Positions 50,371-58,777 of a stretch of DNA of 64,000 bases are shown here, one piece after another. Under the pieces are notes generated by a model that was not told where the DNA came from, searched no databases, and worked only from the letters and a program-made list of their open reading frames with translations. Positions within the stretch are counted from its first letter, which is position 1. Each line of letters begins with the position of its first letter. Both the position numbers and the translations under genes were made by a program. Source of the DNA: Crossiella sp. S99.2 (GTDB lineage: Bacteria; Actinomycetota; Actinomycetes; Mycobacteriales; Pseudonocardiaceae); NCBI RefSeq assembly GCF_023094165.1, contig NZ_JALMDK010000011.1, positions 1 to 64,000 on the forward strand, given 5' to 3'.

Positions 50371-50412
50371 CCGCGCGGGAATCCCCGGCCGTCAGACCAG
50401 GGAGCACGTCAA
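50281..50412 (+). ncRNA. probable omega RNA / right-end guide scaffold of TnpB
   Basis: In TnpB systems the guide RNA overlaps the 3' end of tnpB and the element's right end, and the guide is the flanking DNA. Here the last tnpB codons and the bases to 50412 (GAATCCCC...GGGAGCACGTCAA) would form the scaffold, and the flank starting with ACCCGTCGG would be the guide. The RNA's ends cannot be fixed from sequence alone. Confidence 0.5.
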
Positions 50413-50565
50413 ACCCGTCGGCGAGCCCGTCAGCACGCCGCGCGGCGACCGGCGCCGCGCGGGGCTCTGCGGGGTGGGCGGGCCGGGTGGCTCGACGGGG
50501 TGAGGTGTGCGGCTGCGGGCCGCGTCGCCGGAAAATCAGTGGCCGGGTGGCCGAGAATCACCGGT

Positions 50566-51399
50566 GTGCGCACGTTCTCCACCCCGCAGGATCGGGCCAT
50601 CGCCCATGTCGCCGCGTTGTCCCGGGGCGGGCCGATGGGTGGTGAGCTGCGGGTCAGCCTGAACTTCCATCCCGACCGGACGGTCGGTGGACAGCCGATT
50701 CTGGCGTTGCTGGGCGCGGCTGGGTGTTACCGGTCGCAGTTCGAGACCGGGAGCAGCAACGGCGGGCTGACCGCGTATGCCGGTGGGGATCGGTGGCGGT
50801 GGGAGAGCCGGATTTTCGGGGCTGCCTATGACTCGGCGGCGGCGGTGGAGCGACCCAAGTACGGGGCGTTGAACTTCCGGCGGCGGGTGGTGGGGGCGGC
50901 GCCGCGGTTTGGGTCGGCGCACTTCCGGTTGAGCGCGGAATCGTTGCGGCGCACCACGTTCTGCTATCCGGACAGTGTGTTCGAGCCGGAGCGGTTCGGC
51001 ACCGCGGAGCGGATGTCGTTGATCGAGCTGGCGCTCGCCGACGAGCGGGATGTGCTGGACGACTACGTCGAGGCGCAGGTGCACGGGCCGGTGTCGCTGG
51101 CGCGGGATGTGGAGGCGCTGGTGCTGGATGCCTGTTTCCGGGACACCGAGGTCGCGGAGCTGGCGGCGGGGTTGCCGTGTCCGGTGGAGTGGCATCCGGG
51201 GTTTCGGTTGCCGGTGCGGCGGCTGCGGGAGAACGCGGGGTATCGGACGCCGGAGGCGGTGGCGCTGGGGGTTGGGCTGGCCGAGGGTGGGTTCGTGGAC
51301 GCGCGGATGGTGGGGCGGGCGGTGCTGGGCGGGGAGCATGATCCACAGGTGCTGAAGCATCTGTGGCATCACGTTGCCCGGTTCGGCGCGCCGGACTGA
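50566..51399 (+). CDS. DUF3626 domain protein
   Basis: 277 residues. The pattern LNFHPDRT, YRSQFETGSSNGGLTAYAGGDRWRWE and KYGALN marks the DUF3626 family, whose function is unknown. A Cys-containing segment LDACFRDTEVAEL and VEWHPGFRLPV follow. Start is the GTG at 50566; GAGAAT nine bases earlier could be a -10 box for a leaderless transcript. Many TTG and GGG codons give it the same look as the hydrolase gene at 13139. It lies directly after the IS element. Confidence 0.8.
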   Translation: MRTFSTPQDRAIAHVAALSRGGPMGGELRVSLNFHPDRTVGGQPILALLGAAGCYRSQFETGSSNGGLTAYAGGDRWRWESRIFGAAYDSAAAVERPKYGALNFRRRVVGAAPRFGSAHFRLSAESLRRTTFCYPDSVFEPERFGTAERMSLIELALADERDVLDDYVEAQVHGPVSLARDVEALVLDACFRDTEVAELAAGLPCPVEWHPGFRLPVRRLRENAGYRTPEAVALGVGLAEGGFVDARMVGRAVLGGEHDPQVLKHLWHHVARFGAPD

Positions 51400-51467
51400 C
51401 GGCACGCCGAACCGGTGGGCGCGGGGCAGCGGGCAGCGGGCAGCGGGCGAGCACTACCAGCGACCGC

Positions 51468-52571
51468 CTAGTGGGCGCAGCAGGCGGGAGTCTTGCGGGG
51501 CAGGCGCCGGCGCAGGGTTTTGGCTACGTGGCAGGCGTCCCAGCCCGCGCCGCCCAGGGCTGCCGAGTACAGGGCTCGTTGGCCCAGCAGGCCCACATAG
51601 GCGAGGCCGGGGTGGGTGGTGGACAGGCCGTTGCGGTGGTGCGGGTTGCCGGACCGGTCCAGGGCGCCCAGGGGGCGGAGGTGTTCGAGGCTGGGGCGGA
51701 AGCCGGTGGCCAGGATGATGGTGTCCACCTCCTCCTTGGTGCCGTTGGGCCAGTGCAGATGGGTGGCGCTCGCCTGGGTGAACAGGGGGCGGTGGGTGGG
51801 TTTTCCCTTGCGCAGTGCGGTTCGGTAGCCGCCGATGTTGTCGATCACCTGTTGGCCGACCAGCAGGCCGCTGCGGGCCAGAGCCGCGCCCAGGGGCAGG
51901 TGGCCCAGGTGTTTCATGAAGGTCCAGAAGACCTCCATGCCTTGCAGGTCGGCGATTTTCACCGGTTTCCGGCTGACCAGGGTGACCTTGTCGGCGGTCT
52001 CGGCGAGTTCGACCGCGATCTGCACGCCGGAGTTGCCCGCGCCGACCACGACCACCCGCCTACCAGCGAACTCCGCGGGATTGCGGTACTCGCTGGAGTG
52101 CAGCACCTGGCCGGCGAACTCGGCCAGGCCCAGCTCGGGGCGGTACGGCGTGCTGAAGTTGCCGGTGGCCGAGACGACCACGGGGGCGTGCCAGGTCTCG
52201 CCGGTCTGGGTGGTGACCACAAAACCCTCGCGGTCGCAGAGCACCGAGGTGGCGCGGCGGCCGGTGTGGATCTCGCAGTCCAGGTGCTGGGCGTAGCGGC
52301 GGAGGTAGTCGATCACCTGGTCGCGGGTCGGGTAATGGTCCGGTTCGCCGGGGAAAGGCAGGCCGGGCAAGGCGTTCAGGTGCGCTGGGCTGAACAGGAC
52401 CAGGCTGTCGTAGTACATCGGCCAGGAGCCGCCCGGTTCCGGGCCCGCCTCCAGCAGCACCGGCTGGAATCCGTGGGTGCGCAGGGCGCAGGCCGCGGCC
52501 AGACCGGACTGGCCGCCGCCGATGACGATCGCCCGGTCGGTGGTCGGCGTCCGCTGATCCGTGATCATCAT
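51468..52571 (-). CDS. flavin-containing monooxygenase-like NAD(P)/FAD oxidoreductase (ArsO-like)
   Basis: 367 residues. An FAD Rossmann motif GGGQSGLAAACAL is at 18-30, and a second NADPH motif GAGNSGVQIAVELA near 187. ATGFRP in ILATGFRPSLEHL precedes the end, and SPAHLNALPG and FPGEPDHYPTRDQVIDYL match ArsO-type enzymes. The C-terminus is Cys-Cys-Ala-His. Related proteins act in arsenic resistance operons, but no ars genes are nearby, so the substrate is open. ATG at 52571 (an in-frame ATG follows it). Convergent with the DUF3626 gene and divergent from a secreted protease. Confidence 0.8.
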   Translation of the reverse strand: MMITDQRTPTTDRAIVIGGGQSGLAAACALRTHGFQPVLLEAGPEPGGSWPMYYDSLVLFSPAHLNALPGLPFPGEPDHYPTRDQVIDYLRRYAQHLDCEIHTGRRATSVLCDREGFVVTTQTGETWHAPVVVSATGNFSTPYRPELGLAEFAGQVLHSSEYRNPAEFAGRRVVVVGAGNSGVQIAVELAETADKVTLVSRKPVKIADLQGMEVFWTFMKHLGHLPLGAALARSGLLVGQQVIDNIGGYRTALRKGKPTHRPLFTQASATHLHWPNGTKEEVDTIILATGFRPSLEHLRPLGALDRSGNPHHRNGLSTTHPGLAYVGLLGQRALYSAALGGAGWDACHVAKTLRRRLPRKTPACCAH

Positions 52572-52711
52572 GCTGTCAACCGTACGCCCTACGGTTCGCG
52601 GGCGGCAACCGGATTATCCGGTGGCTTTCAGGATTCCCTAAGCGCTGTTCCTAGCGTTGTCCCGGCGTGCAGGACAGCGCGGACGACATCACGGCCTTGG
52701 GGAGAGCGGAC

Positions 52712-54013
52712 ATGCGTGGGACACGACAGCTTGGGACAGGACACCACCTGCGGCGCGGGCTTGGCGCGGTGCTGGGGGCGGCGCTGCTGCTGAGTGCGTT
52801 CGGCGGTGCGGCGCAGGCCGGGGCGCAGGACCGGTGGAAGACCGATGTGCCGCCGGGCACCGAGTTACCCGATGAGCCACCGCCGGGTGGATTTGGCAGC
52901 TGGCGGGAACTCATCGAGGTCCAGGAGCGGCTCAGCGCGGGCGCCCAGCGATTCAGCGACGCGGTGGAAGGGGCCACCGATTCCGGCGGATACGCCGGCA
53001 TCGCGATCTCGCCGGAGCACCGCACGCTCCAGGTCTACTGGCAGGGCCCGGTCCCGCCGCGGCCGGACTCCGTGCTCGCGGAGCTGCGGCGGGACTACCG
53101 GGTCGAGGTGGCCGACGTCCGGCATTCCCGGGCCGAGCTGTTCGCCAACCGGGACCGCATCGCCACCGAACGCGGCGTGACCGGCGTGGTGCCCGCGGTG
53201 GACGGCAGCGGGGTGACGGTCCGGTTCAGCGGCACCGAGGAAGAGGCCCGGAAACTGCCCACCGTGCTGGCGGCGACGGTGCCGGTGACCATCGAGGCCG
53301 GGTCGCGGGTGGACGCGCTGGCCTGCACCGGCAGGCAGGACGACTGCTCGCCGTACTGGGGCGGTTCGGTGTACCGCACCGGTGGCGGGTGCAGCACCGG
53401 GTTCCCGGTCCGGCACCACACCGCGGCCGGGGTGAGCGCGAAGATGCTCAGCGCCGGGCACTGCGGCGCCAACGGCAACGCGGTCCGGGACGGGGCGAAT
53501 GAGGGCTGGGGCGTCGTCGAGCACGACCGGAACTCCTGGGACACCCTGCTGATCCGGCCGGTCGCGCCGCAGTCGGTGCAGCTCAAGCGGATCTACGTCG
53601 GACCGTGGAACGCGGGCATCCCGAGCAACCGGGTGGTGGCCGCGGCGACCAAGAGCTTCGTCGGGCAGTTCGTGTGCACCTCGGGCGCGTTCAGCGGGCA
53701 GCACTGCAACGTCAAGGTCACCGCGGTGAACGTGCCGCTGCCCTCGCTCGGCTTCCTCGACACGGTGGAGGCCAAACAGATCCACAAGACCTGCGCGGCC
53801 CGGCCGGGCGACAGCGGCGGACCGGTGTACCTGCCGCTGGCCAACGGGCAGGTCAACGCCAAGGGCACGATCAGCGCCGGGTACCTCGGCGGGGCGGTCT
53901 GCCCCGGCCAGGCGGTCGGGGCTGGCGCGTGGCACATCTTCTACGTCGACATCACCGACACCTTCGCCCGCTACAACGCCGACCCGGCGTTCCCGGGCAC
54001 GCTGACCCTGTAG
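52712..54013 (+). CDS. secreted trypsin-like serine protease (S1, streptogrisin-like)
   Basis: 433 residues. A signal peptide (about 1-36; AVLGAALLLSAFGGAAQAGA) precedes a propeptide-like region up to about 200. The catalytic domain has the triad His in LSAGHCGANG, Asp in NSWDTLLIRP and Ser in ARPGDSGGPVYLP. Cys pairs (LACTGRQDDC, QFVCTSGAFSGQHC) are placed for disulfides. Start is the ATG at 52712 after GGGGAGA; an upstream GTG at 52667 lacks a ribosome site. The protein is exported through Sec and probably self-processed. A strong hairpin follows. Confidence 0.9.
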   Translation: MRGTRQLGTGHHLRRGLGAVLGAALLLSAFGGAAQAGAQDRWKTDVPPGTELPDEPPPGGFGSWRELIEVQERLSAGAQRFSDAVEGATDSGGYAGIAISPEHRTLQVYWQGPVPPRPDSVLAELRRDYRVEVADVRHSRAELFANRDRIATERGVTGVVPAVDGSGVTVRFSGTEEEARKLPTVLAATVPVTIEAGSRVDALACTGRQDDCSPYWGGSVYRTGGGCSTGFPVRHHTAAGVSAKMLSAGHCGANGNAVRDGANEGWGVVEHDRNSWDTLLIRPVAPQSVQLKRIYVGPWNAGIPSNRVVAAATKSFVGQFVCTSGAFSGQHCNVKVTAVNVPLPSLGFLDTVEAKQIHKTCAARPGDSGGPVYLPLANGQVNAKGTISAGYLGGAVCPGQAVGAGAWHIFYVDITDTFARYNADPAFPGTLTL

Positions 54014-54035
54014 AGACCACCTGAATGCACTGGGG

Positions 54036-54069
54036 ACGGGATCGCCGTGGCCGGGCACGGCGATCCCGT
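54036..54069. terminator. bidirectional terminator hairpin
   Basis: ACGGGATCGCCGTG (54036-54049) pairs perfectly over 14 bases with CACGGCGATCCCGT (54056-54069), loop six bases. It stands between the protease stop (54013) and the convergent regulator's stop (54079), so it probably ends both transcripts. Confidence 0.85.
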
Positions 54070-54078
54070 TGTGCCCGC

Positions 54079-57000
54079 TCAGGCCGGGAACGGGCGGGGT
54101 TCGACCTCGATCTCGGCCATCCGGGCCACATAACTCCGGTACCGCCGCCGCGCCTCGCCGTGACTGCCCGCCGCGACCAGGGCCCGCACCAGGGCCAGGT
54201 GCGCGGTTTCGGCGTGCCGGTCGTACTGCAGCATCCGCAGGCAGCAGCGGGCGGCCTGGGTGTGCTCGCCGTCGGCGAAGGCCGCTTCGGCGACCAGGAT
54301 GGCGACCTGGAGGTAGACCGTGCGGGCCTCGTCGCGCAGTTCGGCGGCGAAGTCGGCGTAGACGTCCTCGTCCAGGAAATCGCCGAGGTAGGCGGCTTCG
54401 GCGGTGGTCAGCAGCGGCAGCGCCTCGGCGCGGCGCTGGCGGTGCGCGGTGAGTCCGGCGGCGGCGTCGGCGAGGAAGGCCAGCACGTCCACGGTGACCC
54501 GGCTGGTGTCCAGGCGGACCGCGTCGCCCTCGACCAGCAGGCAGCGGCCTGCGCCGAGGCGGCGGTGCGGGTCGAGCACGGTGCGTGCGGTGGACAGGGC
54601 CACCGCGAACCGGTTGCCGAGCCGTCCGGGCGGCTCGCCTGGCCAGAGCGCGGCGAGCACCGCGTCCTTGGTGATGGGCTGGCCGCGCCGGGTGACCAGG
54701 AGTTTGACCAGGTCGCGGGATTTGCGGGACTGCCAGGCTGCCGAGGGCACCGGGGTGCCGTCGAGCAGCACCCGGAAGCCGCCGAGGGTCTGGATGTGCA
54801 CGGCGCCGCGGGCCGGGCGCAGGCACTGCTCGGCGATGGCGACCGCGGTGGCGGCCAGGCCGCCGGCGCCGAGGTCGCGGGCGGCGCGTTCGGCGCGCTG
54901 GGCGAGCTGGCCGCCGTGCGCGCCGCCGAGCAGGGTGGCGCGGGCGAGCTGGGCGCGCACGCCGCCGATGGGGTCGGCGGCCTCGGCCCAGACGGCGGCG
55001 GCCTGGTCGATCAGGGAGCGGGCCTGGGCCTGGTCGGGGGTGGCTTGGGCGTGCAGGACCAGGGCTTCGGCCAGGCCGTTGCGGTCGCGCTGGGCGCGGG
55101 CGAGGGTTTCGGCGCGGTGGGCGGCGGTGCGGGCGGTGGCGAGGTGGGCGGCAGCGGCGGCGGGAGGGGCGGTGGTGCGGGCGCTGGGCGGAGCGTCGGT
55201 GGGGTGCGGGCTGGTGGGATTCTTGGCGCGGGACAGGGCGAGTTGGCCTTCGGTGACCGCCACCGCGACCGCGCTCAGCCGGGACCCGGCGGCATTGGCC
55301 TGGGCGAGCAGCGTTTCGGCCTGGTCGGGGTCTTCGTCGAGGAGCAGGCGGGCCAGGCCGACCTGGGCCCGGACCAGCTGGTTCACCGTGCCTCTGGATC
55401 CGGACAGGGTGATGGCCTCGGTGTAGGCGGCTCGGGCCAGGGCCCGGTCGCCGCGCAGGTGGTAGACCTCGCCAAGGTGGCCCAGTGGGGCCGCGGTGAG
55501 CACGTGGCCGGTGCGGGCGAAGATGGCTTGGGCGGCCACGAAATCCGCCACCGCCTCGTCCAGGTGGCCCAGCCCGCGGTGGGCCAGGCCGCGGTTGTTC
55601 AGGCCCAGGGCCCGGTAGGTGGTGAAGCCGGTGACTTCGGCCAGGTGCAGGGCGGGGGCGGCTTCGGCGAGGGCTTCCCGGTAGCGGCCGTCCTCGACGA
55701 AGTGCGAGGTCCGGTTGACCCTGATCCGGATGGTGCCGAGCACATCGCCGGCGGCTTCGGCGTGGGCCAGGGCGGCGAGGTAGTGCTCGGCGTTGGCCTC
55801 GCGGTCGCCCGCGGCGGCGGCGACCATGGCCAGAGCGGTGTGGGCCAGGCCGAGGGCGGCCTGGTCACCGCTGGACCGGGCGAGGGTCAGGGCCTGGTGG
55901 GCGGCTTGGGCACACGCCGGGTGGTCGCCGCGGGCCCAGTGCGCGGAGGCCTGGCAACTGAGCAGCGCGGACTCGCTGACCGGGTCGGCGCCGGTGGGGC
56001 GGTGGCGTTCGCAGACGGCCAGGGCCTGCGCGGGAGCCCCGCTGAAGTAGTGCATCCAGGCCATCCGGCTGGCCAGTTCGGGTTCGGGCAGGCCGTCGGG
56101 GCCGGCGGCGCGGCGCAGGCAGTCCAGGGCCTGCGGCCAGTCGCCGGTGACCTGGTGGGCGTCGCCGGCCAGCCGCCAGGTGAGCGGGGTGCGGGCGTGT
56201 TCGGGGACTGATTCCACCGCGGTGAGCACGGTGCCGGCGCCGTCGTGCGCGAGCAGGGTGGCGGCGTGTTCGGCGAGCAGGGCCTGGCTGCGCTGGTGTT
56301 CCCCGGCGGCTGCTAGGGCGGCCAGGGCGGCTGCGGGTTCGCCCGCTTCCAGGTACCAGTCGGCGGCGCGGCGCTGGGCGGCGCGGGCCAGTACCGGGTC
56401 GACCGGGAGTCTGGCCTGGGCGAAGGTCCTGGCCAGTGGGGTCAGGCCGGACCAGCCGGGGCTGGGCCGGCGGGGTTCGGCGAACAGGCCGCGGCGCAGC
56501 AGCCCGGACAGGGTGGCCTCGGCTTCGTCCACGCCCAGGGCGGTGAGCAGGCCGGGGGTGAAGCGGTCGAACAGGGCGGCCATCCGGAGCAGGGCGCGCA
56601 CCGGCGGTGGTTCGCGGTCGACGATCTCCTCGGCCAGGTAGTCGAACAGCGGGTGTTCCCGGGCGGCGGCGGGTTCGGGCAGGTCGGGGGTGGCGCAGGC
56701 CAGCCGGACCGCGACCGGCCAGCCGCAGGTCAGTTCCTGGATCCGGTCGGCCTGACCGGGTGCGCCGCCGCCGAGCAGATCGGCCACCTCGGTGCTGGTG
56801 AAGGCCAGTTCGGCCCAGGTCACCTCGACCAGTTCGCCGGCGCCGCGCAGGCGGTGCACCGGGAACGGCGGCGGGGTGCGAGACGCCAGGACCAGGTGCA
56901 GGCCGGGTGGGGCCTGGCCGCACAGGGTGTGCAGCAGCTGGATCGCGGCGGTGCCGCCGTCGAGCAGGTGCACGTCGTCGACCAGCAGCAACAGGCCGCG

Positions 57001-57348
57001 GGGCCGGGTCTGGACGGCGTCGGCGACCGCCGCGCACAGCAGCGCGCCGAGCACATCGGCCCAGGGTTCGGCGTCCTCGGACCCGTCCACGCACAGCGGC
57101 GGCAGGTCGACGTCGAGGGCGGGCAGCACCGCGCGCAACGCCGCCACCAGGCCCGCGGCGAAACTCAGCGGGGCGCGGTCGGCGGGGCGGCAGGTGTGCC
57201 AGGCGTCCTCGGCCGGGTTCGCCCAGGCCGTCAGCAGGGTGGTCTTGCCGTACCCAGCCGGTGCGGTGACCGTGGTGAGCCGGGCCTGGAGCGCGTCCCC
57301 GCGCACCAGGTCCAGCCGCGGCCTGCGCAGCCGCGCCACGGTCGGCAC
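54079..57348 (-). CDS. MalT-like STAND ATPase with C-terminal SARP-type (BTAD) regulator
   Basis: 1089 residues. An N-terminal NTPase has Walker A APAGYGKTTLL near 30-40 and Walker B LLLLVDDVHLLD near 120. A long TPR-type section runs to about residue 800. The last 250 residues have an OmpR-like winged helix (IQTLGGFRVLLDGTPVPSAAWQSRKSRDLVKLLVTRRGQPI) and a bacterial transcriptional activation domain (RVTVDVLAFLADAA onward). This order, ATPase first and DNA-binding part last, is the reverse of classical large SARPs. The GTG at 57348 is three bases after the pafA stop. It probably activates transcription on sensing a ligand; targets are unknown. Confidence 0.87.
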   Translation of the reverse strand: MPTVARLRRPRLDLVRGDALQARLTTVTAPAGYGKTTLLTAWANPAEDAWHTCRPADRAPLSFAAGLVAALRAVLPALDVDLPPLCVDGSEDAEPWADVLGALLCAAVADAVQTRPRGLLLLVDDVHLLDGGTAAIQLLHTLCGQAPPGLHLVLASRTPPPFPVHRLRGAGELVEVTWAELAFTSTEVADLLGGGAPGQADRIQELTCGWPVAVRLACATPDLPEPAAAREHPLFDYLAEEIVDREPPPVRALLRMAALFDRFTPGLLTALGVDEAEATLSGLLRRGLFAEPRRPSPGWSGLTPLARTFAQARLPVDPVLARAAQRRAADWYLEAGEPAAALAALAAAGEHQRSQALLAEHAATLLAHDGAGTVLTAVESVPEHARTPLTWRLAGDAHQVTGDWPQALDCLRRAAGPDGLPEPELASRMAWMHYFSGAPAQALAVCERHRPTGADPVSESALLSCQASAHWARGDHPACAQAAHQALTLARSSGDQAALGLAHTALAMVAAAAGDREANAEHYLAALAHAEAAGDVLGTIRIRVNRTSHFVEDGRYREALAEAAPALHLAEVTGFTTYRALGLNNRGLAHRGLGHLDEAVADFVAAQAIFARTGHVLTAAPLGHLGEVYHLRGDRALARAAYTEAITLSGSRGTVNQLVRAQVGLARLLLDEDPDQAETLLAQANAAGSRLSAVAVAVTEGQLALSRAKNPTSPHPTDAPPSARTTAPPAAAAAHLATARTAAHRAETLARAQRDRNGLAEALVLHAQATPDQAQARSLIDQAAAVWAEAADPIGGVRAQLARATLLGGAHGGQLAQRAERAARDLGAGGLAATAVAIAEQCLRPARGAVHIQTLGGFRVLLDGTPVPSAAWQSRKSRDLVKLLVTRRGQPITKDAVLAALWPGEPPGRLGNRFAVALSTARTVLDPHRRLGAGRCLLVEGDAVRLDTSRVTVDVLAFLADAAAGLTAHRQRRAEALPLLTTAEAAYLGDFLDEDVYADFAAELRDEARTVYLQVAILVAEAAFADGEHTQAARCCLRMLQYDRHAETAHLALVRALVAAGSHGEARRRYRSYVARMAEIEVEPRPFPA

Positions 57349-57351
57349 CGG

Positions 57352-58710
57352 CTACAACGAGGCGATGAGCCGCTCCACCCGCTCGTCCACCGCGCGGAAC
57401 GGGTCCTTGCACAACACGGTGCGCTGCGCCTGGTCGTTGAGCTTGAGGTGCACCCAGTCCACGGTGAAGTCCCGGCCGGCGGCCTGCGCGGCGGCGATGA
57501 AGTCACCGCGCAGCTTGGCCCTGGTGGACTGCGGCGGGGTGTCCTTGGCCGCCTCGATCTCGCCGTCGTCGGTGACCCGGTGCACCAGGTCCTTGCGCTG
57601 CAACAGGTCGAAGATGCCCCGGCCGCGGCGGATGTCGTGGTAGGCGAGGTCGAGCTGGGCGATCCGCGGGCTGGACAGCTCCAGGTTGTGCTTGGCCTGG
57701 TAGCGCTCCAGCAGCCGGTGCTTGATCGCCCAGTCGATCTCCCGGTCGATCTGGCCGAAGTCCTGGGCGTCCACCGCGTCCAGGGTGCGGCCCCACAGCT
57801 CGATCACCTTGTTCGCGGTCGGATCGGGCTGGCGCTGGGCCACGTGCTCCACCGCGCGCTGGTAGTACTCCCGCTGGATGTCCAGCGCGGATGCCTCGCG
57901 TCCGCCCGCCAGCCGCACCTGCCGCCGGCCGGTGAGGTCGTGGCTGATCTCGCGGATGGCCCTTATCGGGTTGTCCAGGGTGAAGTCGCGGAACTGCACG
58001 CCCGCCTCGATCATCTCCAGCACCAGGTTCGCGCTGCCCACCTTGAGCAGCGTGGTCACCTCGGACATGTTCGAGTCGCCGACGATCACGTGCAGCCTGC
58101 GGTAACGCTCGGCGTCGGCGTGCGGCTCGTCCCTGGTGTTGATGATCGGCCGGGACCGGGTGGTGGCGCTGGAGACGCCCTCCCAGATGTGCTCGGCGCG
58201 CTGGGACAGGCAGTACACCGCGCCGCGCGGGGTCTGCAGGACCTTGCCCGCGCCGCAGATCAGCTGCCGGGTGACCAGGAACGGGAGCAGCACATCGGCG
58301 ATGCGGGAGAACTCCCCCGCCCGCGCGACCAGGTAGTTCTCGTGGCAACCGTAGGAGTTGCCCGCCGAGTCGGTGTTGTTCTTGAACAGGAAGATGTCGC
58401 CGCCGATGCCCTCATCGGCCAGCCTGCGCTCGGCGTCGACGAGCAGGTCCTCCAGGATCCGCTCGCCCGCCTTGTCGTGGGTCACCAGCTGGGTGAGGTC
58501 GTCGCACTCCGCGGTGGCGTACTCCGGGTGCGAGCCGACGTCCAGGTAGAGCCGGGAACCGTTGCGCAGGAACACGTTGGATGACCGGCCCCAGGACACC
58601 ACGCGACGGAACAAGTACCGCGCCACCTCGTCAGGGGACAGGCGTCGCTGTCCGTGGAAGGTGCAGGTCACCCCGAATTCGGTCTCGATGCCGAAGATCC
58701 GCCGCTGCAT
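57352..58710 (-). CDS. pafA: Pup-protein ligase PafA
   Basis: 452 residues. PafA attaches the ubiquitin-like Pup to lysines of proteins destined for the proteasome, using ATP. Typical parts are visible: IFGIETEFGVTC at the N-terminus, LRNGSRLYLDVGSHPEYATAEC with the catalytic Asp, NNTDSAGNSYGCHENYLV, SQRAEHIWEGVSS and the C-terminal PFRAVDERVERL. ATG at 58710. It is normally next to pafB, but here that gene is 13.8 kb away, and pup, dop and the proteasome genes are not in the window. The regulator gene follows with a three-base gap. A PAP2/DAGK fusion gene diverges upstream. Confidence 0.95.
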   Translation of the reverse strand: MQRRIFGIETEFGVTCTFHGQRRLSPDEVARYLFRRVVSWGRSSNVFLRNGSRLYLDVGSHPEYATAECDDLTQLVTHDKAGERILEDLLVDAERRLADEGIGGDIFLFKNNTDSAGNSYGCHENYLVARAGEFSRIADVLLPFLVTRQLICGAGKVLQTPRGAVYCLSQRAEHIWEGVSSATTRSRPIINTRDEPHADAERYRRLHVIVGDSNMSEVTTLLKVGSANLVLEMIEAGVQFRDFTLDNPIRAIREISHDLTGRRQVRLAGGREASALDIQREYYQRAVEHVAQRQPDPTANKVIELWGRTLDAVDAQDFGQIDREIDWAIKHRLLERYQAKHNLELSSPRIAQLDLAYHDIRRGRGIFDLLQRKDLVHRVTDDGEIEAAKDTPPQSTRAKLRGDFIAAAQAAGRDFTVDWVHLKLNDQAQRTVLCKDPFRAVDERVERLIASL

Positions 58711-58777
58711 GTGTCCACAGTAGGCGCTAGCGGCGCGTCTGACCGGACTCCATCCGGGCGCCAGTTAGCGTGTTGTT

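Larger units (their letters stand above)
48725..50412. mobile_element. IS200/IS605-family insertion element
   Basis: A divergent pair, a minus-strand Y1 transposase gene and a plus-strand tnpB, is the IS605 layout. The right end, 50379-50412, starts GAATCCCC and finishes GGGAGCACGTCAA, which resembles the usual right end of this family. On the left a small hairpin, GCCC/GGGC around 48741-48756 (GTCCTTCA loop), lies beyond the transposase stop. The exact left cleavage point is uncertain, so the start given is approximate. The element lies between the VanZ-like and DUF3626 genes. Confidence 0.8.

Noticed and set aside
54025..56211. A 728-codon plus-strand frame rich in Gly, Gln and Val
   Set aside because: Antisense of the MalT/SARP-like regulator; composition is that of reversed codons and no motif is present.
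56653..58584. A 643-codon plus-strand frame
   Set aside because: Antisense of pafA and the regulator; no family resemblance.
57352..58710. Expectation of pup, dop and proteasome genes around pafA
   Set aside because: The flanks hold a PAP2/DAGK fusion and a regulator; no small Gly-Gly-Gln-ended Pup or Ntn-hydrolase gene is present in the window.
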